This document shows positions 1 through 6,616 of a stretch of 64,000 nucleotides of DNA, piece after piece. A program made the position numbers and the translations under genes. Under the pieces are notes generated by a model, which saw only the letters and a program-made list of their open reading frames with translations, was not told where the DNA came from and ran no database searches. Every line of letters begins with the position of its first letter. Position 1 is the stretch's first letter. Origin of the DNA: Pseudomonas congelans (GTDB taxonomy: Bacteria; Pseudomonadota; Gammaproteobacteria; Pseudomonadales; Pseudomonadaceae); the NCBI RefSeq assembly GCF_900103225.1, contig NZ_FNJH01000006.1, positions 186,001 through 250,000 on the forward strand, read 5' to 3'.

Positions 1-1
1 T

Positions 2-532
2 AACCGCAACCTGCTGCTGTGGCGCGACAAGACCGTCGACGGTCTGAAAACCGGTCACACCGATGAAGCCGGCTACTGCATGGTGTCGTCGGCAGTACGT
101 GACGGCATGCGTTTGATCGCCGTGGTGTTCGGCACCAACAGCGAACAGGCTCGCGCAGCTGAAACCCAGAAGCTGCTGACCTATGGCTTCCGTTTCTTCG
201 AAACCCAGAACTTCTATCAGAAGGGCACCGAGCTGGCTCAGGCCACGGTCTGGAAGGGCACCGAGCGTCAGGTCAAGGCCGGTCTGGCTGAAGATCTGAG
301 CATGACCATGCCTAAGGGCGACATGAAGAAACTGTCCGCCAGCATGACCATGAACCCGCAACTGGTTGCGCCAATCGCCAAGGGCGACGTGATCGGCAAG
401 GTCGAGGTCAAGAAAGACGATCAGGTGGTTCACACCGCCAATCTGATTGCTCTCGATGCGGTTGAGGAGGGTGGTATTTTCCGCCGCGTGTGGGATAGCA
501 TCCGCCTGTTCTTCTACGGCTTGTTCAACTGA
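2..532 (+). CDS. dacA: D-alanyl-D-alanine carboxypeptidase (PBP5/6 type), C-terminal part
   Basis: The 5' end is cut by the window edge. The visible 176 residues include the K-T-G triad of penicillin-binding proteins (about bases 47-55, in GLKTGHT), followed by the C-terminal beta-domain of class A low-molecular-weight PBPs. The extreme C-terminus (FRRVWDSIRLFFYGLFN) is the amphipathic helix that anchors PBP5/6 enzymes to the periplasmic face of the inner membrane. Family role: trimming the terminal D-Ala of peptidoglycan pentapeptides. It is followed by ybeD and lipB, the usual pseudomonad order (dacC in P. aeruginosa). The catalytic SxxK and SxN motifs lie outside the window, so activity cannot be judged here. 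Confidence 0.93.
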   Translation, partial: NRNLLLWRDKTVDGLKTGHTDEAGYCMVSSAVRDGMRLIAVVFGTNSEQARAAETQKLLTYGFRFFETQNFYQKGTELAQATVWKGTERQVKAGLAEDLSMTMPKGDMKKLSASMTMNPQLVAPIAKGDVIGKVEVKKDDQVVHTANLIALDAVEEGGIFRRVWDSIRLFFYGLFN

Positions 533-556
533 TCCAGTAACCAATGCCGACCTTCT

Positions 557-587
557 CGCGGCCTGCTCATGATCTGAGCGGGCCGCG
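557..587 (+). terminator. Stem-loop between dacA and ybeD
   Basis: A 13-bp stem (557-569 pairing with 575-587, one G-U type mismatch) encloses a 5-nt loop. No T-run follows, so this may be an attenuating or mRNA-stabilising hairpin rather than a strong intrinsic terminator. It covers the alternative GTG at 587, which argues for the later ATG as the ybeD start. Confidence 0.45.
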
Positions 588-622
588 TGTCCGTCGTCAC
601 GGCTTGTGAGACCTTTACTGCC

Positions 623-898
623 ATGACCGATACCGACATCAAGTCGCACAAAATCGAATTTCCCTGCAATGACTATCCGATCAAAGTGATCGGTGATACC
701 AGTGTGGGCTTTACGGACGCCGTGATGGAAGTGCTTGAAAAGCATGCCACGGTCGACCTCAAGACGCTCGCCGAGCGTCAGAGCAGCAACGGCAAATACA
801 CCACTGTGCAGCTGCACATTGTTGCCACCGGCGAAGATCAGTTGCGCGATATCAATAGTGCCTTGCGTGCTACGGGTTTCGTGCACATGGTGCTCTGA
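623..898 (+). CDS. ybeD: YbeD/DUF493 family protein
   Basis: A 91-residue protein beginning MTDTDIKSHKIEFPC. It matches the YbeD (DUF493) family of small ACT-like alpha/beta proteins, found next to dacA and lipB across gammaproteobacteria. The biochemical role is not established; an allosteric or regulatory role in lipoate metabolism has been suggested from structure and context. I chose the ATG at 623 because the in-frame GTG at 587 sits inside a hairpin and would add a non-family N-terminus. Its TGA overlaps the lipB ATG (ATG at 898), so the two are probably translationally coupled. Confidence 0.88.
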   Translation: MTDTDIKSHKIEFPCNDYPIKVIGDTSVGFTDAVMEVLEKHATVDLKTLAERQSSNGKYTTVQLHIVATGEDQLRDINSALRATGFVHMVL

Positions 899-1554
899 TG
901 GCGGGTACGCTGGGCTTTCGTGATCTGGGCCTGATCGATTACGAAACTGCCTGGCATGCCATGAAGCGCTTTACCGACGAGCGTGGCCGCGAGGCTGCCG
1001 ATGAAGTCTGGCTGGTCCAGCATCCGCCGGTCTTCACCCAGGGACAGTCCGGCAAGGCCGAGCATTTGCTGCTGCCGGGTAATATTCCTGTCGTACAGGT
1101 CGATCGTGGCGGCCAAGTGACTTATCATGGCCCGGGCCAACTGGTGGCTTACCTGATGCTGGATGTCAGGCGCCTTGGTTTCGGCGTTCGCGATCTGGTC
1201 ACCCGGATCGAGAACACCCTCATTGCCTTGCTCGCCGACTACGGCGTCAAGGCTGCAGCCAAGGCTGATGCCCCTGGCGTATACGTTGACGGCGCGAAAA
1301 TAGCGTCGCTCGGTCTGCGCATTCGCAACGGCTGCTCGTTTCATGGTCTGGCGTTGAACGTCGACATGGACCTTGAGCCGTTCCGCCGCATCAACCCTTG
1401 CGGATACGCCGGGCTGGCCATGACCCAACTGAGCGATCAGGCAGGGCAGATAGAATTTTCCGAGGTAAGTGCCCGACTGCGTGCGCAGCTCGTCAACCAC
1501 CTCGACTACGCTGAGCAGGCGACCCTTACGGGCGGAATAAACCATTATGACTGA
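898..1554 (+). CDS. lipB: Octanoyl-[ACP]:protein N-octanoyltransferase
   Basis: LipB moves the octanoyl group from acyl carrier protein to lipoyl domains of 2-oxoacid dehydrogenases and GcvH, the first step of endogenous lipoate synthesis in the cytoplasm. The 218-residue protein has the [12 protein letters not shown] signature (residues 70-81), the catalytic Lys134 in GAKIASLG and the catalytic Cys168 in NPCG. Length is normal for the family. The start overlaps the ybeD stop and the end overlaps the lipA start by 8 bases, so ybeD-lipB-lipA reads as one operon. Confidence 0.97.
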
Positions 1555-2554
1555 CACCGTGCAAACCCTGATCCCGACGCTGGATGTTTCCGAGCGAGTG
1601 GCCCGTCCGAAAGTCGAAGCGGGCGTCAAGCTTCGCGGAGCGGAAAAGGTTGCGCGCATCCCGGTCAAGATCATCCCGACGGTAGATCTGCCGAAGAAGC
1701 CCGACTGGATTCGCGTGCGTATCCCGGTTTCTCCGGAAGTCGACCGTATCAAGCAATTGCTGCGCAAGCACAAGCTGCACAGCGTCTGTGAAGAGGCGTC
1801 CTGCCCCAACCTGGGCGAATGCTTTTCCGGTGGTACTGCAACGTTCATGATCATGGGCGACATCTGCACCCGTCGTTGCCCGTTCTGTGATGTGGGCCAC
1901 GGTCGTCCGAAGCCGCTCGACGTCAACGAACCGAAGAGCCTCGCCATCGCGATTGCCGACCTGCGCCTGAAGTACGTGGTTATCACCTCGGTGGACCGTG
2001 ACGACTTGCGTGACGGCGGTGCTCAGCACTTCGCCGACTGCATCCGCGAAATCCGCCTGCTGTCGCCGGGCGTACAGCTCGAGACGCTGGTACCGGATTA
2101 CCGTGGCCGGATGGACGTTGCGCTGGAAATCACCGCCGCCGAGCCGCCGGATGTGTTCAACCACAACCTGGAAACCGTGCCGCGTCTTTACAAGGCTGCG
2201 CGTCCGGGATCGGACTACCAGTGGTCGCTGACCCTGCTGCAGCGCTTCAAGCAGATGGTCCCGCATGTACCGACCAAGTCCGGGCTGATGCTGGGGCTGG
2301 GCGAGACCGACGAAGAAGTCATCGAAGTCATGCAGCGCATGCGCGAACACGACATCGACATGCTGACCCTGGGCCAATACCTGCAGCCTTCGCGCAATCA
2401 CTTGCCAGTGCAGCGCTTTGTCCATCCGGACACCTTTGCCTGGTTCGCCGAGGAAGGCTACAAGATGGGCTTCAAGAACGTCGCGTCCGGGCCGCTGGTA
2501 CGCTCTTCGTACCACGCCGACGAGCAGGCCAAGATCGCCAAGGCGATGCTCTGA
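1547..2554 (+). CDS. lipA: Lipoyl synthase (radical SAM)
   Basis: LipA inserts two sulfurs into protein-bound octanoyl chains to make lipoate. The 335-residue protein shows both iron-sulfur motifs: the auxiliary cluster cysteines C81, C86 and C92, and the radical-SAM CxxxCxxC at C107, C111 and C114. The C-terminal RSSY supplies the serine ligand of the auxiliary cluster. The start overlaps lipB by 8 bases. A strong intrinsic terminator follows 17 bases after the stop. The antisense open frame here is a shadow. Confidence 0.97.
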
Positions 2555-2571
2555 CAACACGCCGCGAAAAC

Positions 2572-2608
2572 AAGAAGGGCCAGGTAGCGATACCTGGCCC
2601 TTCTTTTT
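2572..2608 (+). terminator. Intrinsic terminator after lipA
   Basis: A perfect 15-bp stem (2572-2586 with 2591-2605) with a GCGA tetraloop runs directly into a T-tract (2604-2608). It ends the ybeD-lipB-lipA operon. Confidence 0.93.
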
Positions 2609-2659
2609 GCGGTTGATTATCGTGCCGCTACTCTTCGCCGTATCGTGGGTCGAGATTGG

Positions 2660-2778
2660 TCGCGGAGCGTCCGGAAATGCATTCCCACGCTGGTGCGTGA
2701 GGAACGATAGGCTTCCCTAAGAACACTATCGTGCCGACGCTCCGCGTTGGCATGCCGTTCTGGACGCTCTGCGTCCTG
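2660..2778. repeat. REP-type palindromic repeats
   Basis: Imperfect palindromes built from words such as CGGAGCGTCCGG, CCCACGCTGG/GCGTGAGG and GACGCTCCGCGTTGGCATG. The same words recur at about 4.5, 33.3, 44.2, 57.1 and 63.7 kb. They lie between lipA and the convergent lytic transglycosylase gene; no coding potential is seen. Confidence 0.7.
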
Positions 2779-2782
2779 CCGA

Positions 2783-4120
2783 TTACTGCCCGACAGGCTT
2801 GCGCAGGTTCTCCAGCAATTCATGCGTCGGGTAACCATCGGCTGGCCAACCGAACGACTGCTGCGCACTGCGGATGGCCTTGCGCGTATTGGCGCCGATA
2901 ATGCCGTCTGGCGCGCCTGCGTCGTACTGGCGTGCCGAGAGAAGGGTTTGCAACTCAATGCGCTCTGAGCGGCTCAGCGGCAGATCTCCGCGAGGCCAGC
3001 TGCCCACTACATAGCCCGCGCCCTTGAATCGATCGGAAAGCAGGCTGATCGCCAACGCGTAGGAGGTCGAGTTGTTGTACTTGAGAATCGCGCGGAAGTT
3101 GTCCAGCACCAGAAAGGCTGGCCCGCGATAGCCGGCTGGCAACAGCAAGGCGGCTTGCTGCTGGCTGGCGGCGACCGGAATGGCTGAGCCGTCCGGTTGT
3201 TTCAGGCCCAGTTGCTGCCATTCGGCGAGACTCTTGCGGGTCGTCGAGTCGGCCAGCGAGTAGTCGAATCCCGAGCCGAGCACCACTTCAAAGCCCCAGG
3301 GCTGACCACGCTGCCAGCCGGAGCTCTGCAGGTAATGCGCAGTGGATGCCAGGGCATCGGCAGGGGTGTTCCAGATGTCACGTCGGCCATCGCCGTCAAA
3401 ATCCACGGCATGGGTGTTGTAGGTGGTCGGGATGAACTGCGTCTGGCCCATCGCACCGGCCCACGAACCCAGCATTTTGTCCGGCGTTATGTCGCCATGC
3501 TGGATGATTTCCAGCGCGGCGAGCAACTGGCTCTGCGCAAAGCCGGGACGACGGCCTTCATAGGCCAGCGTTGCCAGTGAGCGAATGACGGATTGCGTAC
3601 CCTGGAACGATCCGAAATTACTTTCCATGCCCCATACCGCGACCAGCGCCTGGCGATCGACGCCGTACTGCTGCTCAATCTTCTGCAGATCGTCGGCATA
3701 CTGCGAAAGCAGCGCCTGACCCTTGCGTACGCGTGCGGCAGAGATGGCACCGTCCAGGTATTCCCAGACCGGGCGGCTGAATTCAGGCTGGCTGCGGTCG
3801 GCCTTGACCACGCTCATGTCGGGGGTGACGCCGGCAAATGCCAGATCGAATACGTCCGCACGGATGCCTGCCTTCAATGCCTGGGCACGAAAGCCGGCCT
3901 GCCATTCGCTGAAGCTGACGGCGGGCTGAATCGTGAGGTTGTCGTCAACGACCAGCGCTGGCGTAGGCGCTACGGCAGGAGCGTTTGTCTGCACCTTGCT
4001 GGATTGAAGAGGCGTGGCATCGGCTGCAGTGGGTTTTTCTGCGCAGGCTACCAGGGCAACAAGACTGGAGGCAGCGATGAGTTGGCGCAGCTGCGGGCGA
4101 TGGGTAAAACGAGAAGGCAT
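2783..4120 (-). CDS. Lytic murein transglycosylase, MltB/SltB family, lipoprotein
   Basis: A 445-residue periplasmic enzyme that cleaves the MurNAc-GlcNAc bond to give 1,6-anhydro ends. Using the ATG at 4120, an N-terminal signal ends in a plausible lipobox (LVAC, Cys26). The MltB-type catalytic domain follows, with the active Glu166 in GMESNFGSFQG, then the conserved GAMGQTQFIPTTY and FDGDGRRDIWN segments. Roughly the last 60 residues form a peptidoglycan-binding domain (DGIIGANTRKAIRSAQ). An in-frame TTG four codons upstream (4132) is the alternative start. By memory of gene order it corresponds to the SltH-like gene of P. aeruginosa. Its promoter should lie in 4121-4203. Confidence 0.92.
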   Translation of the reverse strand: MPSRFTHRPQLRQLIAASSLVALVACAEKPTAADATPLQSSKVQTNAPAVAPTPALVVDDNLTIQPAVSFSEWQAGFRAQALKAGIRADVFDLAFAGVTPDMSVVKADRSQPEFSRPVWEYLDGAISAARVRKGQALLSQYADDLQKIEQQYGVDRQALVAVWGMESNFGSFQGTQSVIRSLATLAYEGRRPGFAQSQLLAALEIIQHGDITPDKMLGSWAGAMGQTQFIPTTYNTHAVDFDGDGRRDIWNTPADALASTAHYLQSSGWQRGQPWGFEVVLGSGFDYSLADSTTRKSLAEWQQLGLKQPDGSAIPVAASQQQAALLLPAGYRGPAFLVLDNFRAILKYNNSTSYALAISLLSDRFKGAGYVVGSWPRGDLPLSRSERIELQTLLSARQYDAGAPDGIIGANTRKAIRSAQQSFGWPADGYPTHELLENLRKPVGQ

Positions 4121-4203
4121 GCTTGAGTCCAAGGGTATTACCGTTAGGTGCAGACCATAACACGGCTAAGCGGTTGAAAGCGCCCCGGAAATGTTGCTCG
4201 ATA

Positions 4204-4359
4204 TCAGGCTGCCATAAAGCAGGAAGCCTCCCAGCTTTTAGACTGGAAGGCTTCGCGGCGGTAGCTGCCTTTGCCCTTGGCGGGTTGTTCCTGACGACTG
4301 CGGAACAAGGGCTGGGCGATGATGGATTTGGCCTTGTTCGGCCGCTTTGGCTTGCTCAT
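4204..4359 (-). CDS. arfA: Alternative ribosome-rescue factor A (ArfA/YhdL)
   Basis: A 51-residue basic protein. The PLFRSR segment (residues 17-22), KGKGSYRR (28-35) and WEAS (43-46) match the conserved core of ArfA, which recruits RF2 to ribosomes stalled on mRNAs without a stop codon when tmRNA fails. The ATG at 4359 has a good CAGGAG ribosome site; an upstream in-frame start (4401) adds an unrelated N-terminus. The coding sequence contains a 12-bp hairpin at 4223-4254. In E. coli such a hairpin makes arfA mRNA itself non-stop, so that full synthesis occurs only when trans-translation is failing. The protein is short, ending 5 residues after WEAS, unlike the longer hydrophobic tail of the E. 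coli primary product. Confidence 0.9.
   Translation of the reverse strand: MSKPKRPNKAKSIIAQPLFRSRQEQPAKGKGSYRREAFQSKSWEASCFMAA
4223..4254 (-). promoter_or_regulatory. Hairpin inside arfA (RNase III/termination type control element)
   Basis: On the arfA mRNA, bases 4254-4243 pair with 4234-4223 over 12 bp (one U-G wobble) around an 8-nt loop. The hairpin covers the codons for EAFQSKSWEA. Established for E. coli arfA: a hairpin near the 3' end of the gene causes termination or RNase III cleavage before the stop codon, giving a truncated, tmRNA-tagged product. The same arrangement is seen here; the mechanism in this organism is inferred. Confidence 0.75.
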
Positions 4360-4478
4360 GGCGAGTGCTCCTGATGGGTGTTGTAAAACGCTGCGAATCA
4401 TCGGGCAGAACGGCGCGTGTGTCTAATAGTCGTGTGCTATGACGCGGCGCGCGTAATTGGCTGTGTGAATGAATACCT

Positions 4479-4616
4479 GTGGGAGCGAGCTTGCTCGCGA
4501 AGGTGCCGTTACAGGCTCCTCGCTTTGATTATCGTCGGCACGCAGTTCGTGACGCTCCGCGTCACAAGAGGACGCAGAGCGTCCTGAAGGGCATTACCAC
4601 GCAGAGCGTGGGAACG
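4479..4616. repeat. REP cluster upstream of arfA
   Basis: Contains a GTGGGAGCGAGC-TTGCTCGCGAAGG palindrome (4479-4502), then words of the second REP type: GTGACGCTCCGCGTCAC (4549-4565), GGACGCAGAGCGTCC (4570-4584) and CACGCAGAGCGTG (4598-4610). The region 4402-4624 holds no gene that I can see apart from the arfA promoter. Confidence 0.75.
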
Positions 4617-4624
4617 AGATTTGA

Positions 4625-4837
4625 TCAAAAATCAAACTGATGCAATAGCGCCATCATGATGACTGCAAGGGTGGCAGCTCCCATGCCTGTCGCCCAATTT
4701 GCTGCTGGGGTTTCCGCAAACCAGGAGCCTTTTACAGGGTATTTGCCAAGCGTCAGGAGTTTTACGATCGGCCATCCGACCGGATAGAAAATGGCACGAG
4801 CGACGACTTCAAACAGGCCAGTAGGTATGTCGCACAT
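4625..4837 (-). CDS. Small membrane protein, unknown function
   Basis: A 70-residue protein starting MCDIPTGLFEVV at 4837, preceded by a GGAG-containing site 7-10 bases upstream. Two hydrophobic stretches are visible: residues about 8-28 (FEVVARAIFYPVGWPIVKLL) and a C-terminal helix (ATLAVIMMALL). The ATG lies 5 bases after the holA stop, so it is probably the last gene of the leuS-lptE-holA transcript. An in-frame upstream extension into holA (to 4909) is less likely. I do not recognise the family. Confidence 0.6.
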   Translation of the reverse strand: MCDIPTGLFEVVARAIFYPVGWPIVKLLTLGKYPVKGSWFAETPAANWATGMGAATLAVIMMALLHQFDF

Positions 4838-4842
4838 GGGGC

Positions 4843-5880
4843 CTACTCCGCAGGTAGCGCCAATCGTTGCCCTGCCATCAGCAGCGCCAGCCGACTCAGG
4901 CTGCTCCATGGCGAGCCGGCGGCCTGGCCTTTGATCTGTGCGTCGATGCGTTGCGCATCCATGAGCAGCTGGCTCCAGCGTTTTGCCGTTTGGCGTTGCA
5001 GGGCTTTGCTCATCAATGGCTTGCGCTTGTCCCAGATCGGCGGGCGTGCCGAGCTGAATACCTTGTCCAGCGGCACGCCCTGGCTGAACTGTTGTGACAT
5101 GTTGGCCAGGGCGCGCAGTTCGCGGGTCAATGCCCAGAGGATCACCGGCGTTTCGACCCCTTCGCCACGCAGCCCTTCGAGCATGCGCAGGGCATGGGCA
5201 GCTTCGCCATTCAGGACGGCATCGGTCAGGCCAAATACGTCGAAGCGCGCACTGTCGGCTACGGCCGCCTGCACGGTCTCGACGGTGATCTGGCCTTCTT
5301 CGGCCATCAGTTTGAGCTTTTCAATTTCCTGCGCGGCGGCCAGCAGGTTGCCTTCGACCCGGGCAGCGATCAGTTCGACGGCGTCCTGAGTCGCCGCCAG
5401 CCCCGCCTGCGACAGGCGCTGGCGAATCCATTGCGGCAATTGGCCGATGTCCACCGGCCAGATTTGCACGAACTGGGTTTGCGCACCCTCGACCAGTGCC
5501 TTGCCCCACTTGGTTTTCTGCGCACTGCCATCGAGCTTGGGCAGGCTGATCAGCAGCAGGGTGTCTTCAGCGGGTCTGGCGCAATATTCCATGAGCGCCG
5601 CAGCACCCTTGTCGCCGGGCTTGCCGGAGGGCAGACGCAATTCAAGAAGGCGGCGTTCGGCAAACAGCGACATGCTGGCGCCCGCCTGGAGCAATGTGCC
5701 CCAGTCGAAGCTGGCGTCGGCGCTGAATACCTGCCGCTCATCGAAGCCTTGCTGGCGTGCGGCCGCGCGAATGGCGTCAGCCGCTTCCTGGCAGAGCAGC
5801 GGATCGTCACCGCTGATCACATAGACGGGCGCAAGCGTGCCTTGCAAGTGCTTGCCGAGTTGGGCGGGGGCGAGTTTCAT
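4843..5880 (-). CDS. holA: DNA polymerase III, delta subunit
   Basis: The 345-residue protein begins MKLAPAQLGKHLQGTLAPVYVISGDDPLL, typical of HolA, the clamp-loader subunit that opens the beta clamp during replication. The N-terminal AAA-like fold, without a working Walker motif, and the helical collar domain fit the family in length. It lies 41 bases after lptE on the same strand, in the conserved leuS-lptE-holA order. That coupling of replication and envelope genes is standard in gammaproteobacteria. Confidence 0.95.
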   Translation of the reverse strand: MKLAPAQLGKHLQGTLAPVYVISGDDPLLCQEAADAIRAAARQQGFDERQVFSADASFDWGTLLQAGASMSLFAERRLLELRLPSGKPGDKGAAALMEYCARPAEDTLLLISLPKLDGSAQKTKWGKALVEGAQTQFVQIWPVDIGQLPQWIRQRLSQAGLAATQDAVELIAARVEGNLLAAAQEIEKLKLMAEEGQITVETVQAAVADSARFDVFGLTDAVLNGEAAHALRMLEGLRGEGVETPVILWALTRELRALANMSQQFSQGVPLDKVFSSARPPIWDKRKPLMSKALQRQTAKRWSQLLMDAQRIDAQIKGQAAGSPWSSLSRLALLMAGQRLALPAE

Positions 5881-5921
5881 GAGTCAGAGGATGTCGGGGC
5901 CGGAAAGCCGGCCCCGAACAC

Positions 5922-6527
5922 TTATCTGGCTGGAACTTCGACAGGCGACTGCTGAGGCGTCTCGTCGCGGATTCGCTGAGCAGCCTCGAGTGCGTCGGCT
6001 TCGGCCTTGGCAACTGCGTCCGCCTTGGTCTGCAGCTCGTCCAGACGCGAAGGGGTCAGTTGCTGCAAGCGAGCCATCAGTTTCTGGATCAGGTCGTTGC
6101 GCATTTCCTGGCGAACCTGGGAGGCTTCCTGGTCGGAACCGGTCAGGTTGTTGCCGTCGTGTACGTAGGAACGGTCTGCGGTAACTTTATCGCCAAGCAG
6201 GAAGCGATCCTTGTCGCCGTGCACTTCATAAGTCAGGGTGGTGGTCAGCTGGTATTCAGCCGAGCGCCCAGAGCCCGAGTAGCTGATGGCGCGCTGAGTT
6301 TCGGCCTCGTTGGTCAGCATCAGCTTGTAAGGCGCGCCGGTGTAGACCTTGACGCCTGAGCTGGTCAGCAAGCGAGTGAGTTGTGTCACGGTTTCGCCAT
6401 AGGCGTCGCGGGCACTGACATCCAGCTCCTTGATCGCCAGCTCGGTGGTACCGGTGCCACGCAGCTGGAAGCCACAGGCACTCAACAGAACAGCCAGGCC
6501 CATCACCAGCAAATTGCGTTTGATCAT
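5922..6527 (-). CDS. lptE: LPS-assembly lipoprotein LptE (RlpB)
   Basis: A 201-residue outer-membrane lipoprotein that plugs the LptD barrel and delivers LPS to the cell surface. The ATG at 6527 has a GGGGAG site. The signal peptide (MIKRNLLVMGLAVLL) ends in the lipobox LSACGFQLRG, with Cys at residue 18; GFQLRG after the cysteine is the hallmark of LptE. The C-terminal 40 residues are rich in Ala, Glu and Lys and probably flexible. It sits 89 bases downstream of leuS and 41 upstream of holA in an operon. The longer frame to 6596 adds a non-secretory N-terminus and was not used. Confidence 0.95.
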   Translation of the reverse strand: MIKRNLLVMGLAVLLSACGFQLRGTGTTELAIKELDVSARDAYGETVTQLTRLLTSSGVKVYTGAPYKLMLTNEAETQRAISYSGSGRSAEYQLTTTLTYEVHGDKDRFLLGDKVTADRSYVHDGNNLTGSDQEASQVRQEMRNDLIQKLMARLQQLTPSRLDELQTKADAVAKAEADALEAAQRIRDETPQQSPVEVPAR

Positions 6528-6616
6528 CTTGATGCTCCCCTTGAATCCGTTTGGGCCGCCAGTGCGTGCCCTGGAAATATGTTCGGCGCCCTGCATTTGC
6601 CGGGCGCCCGATCCAA

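Noticed and set aside
838..2560. Long minus-strand open frames of 382 and 344 codons opposite lipB and lipA
   Set aside because: They lie fully antisense to well-identified genes, have no family resemblance and reflect high-GC codon bias.
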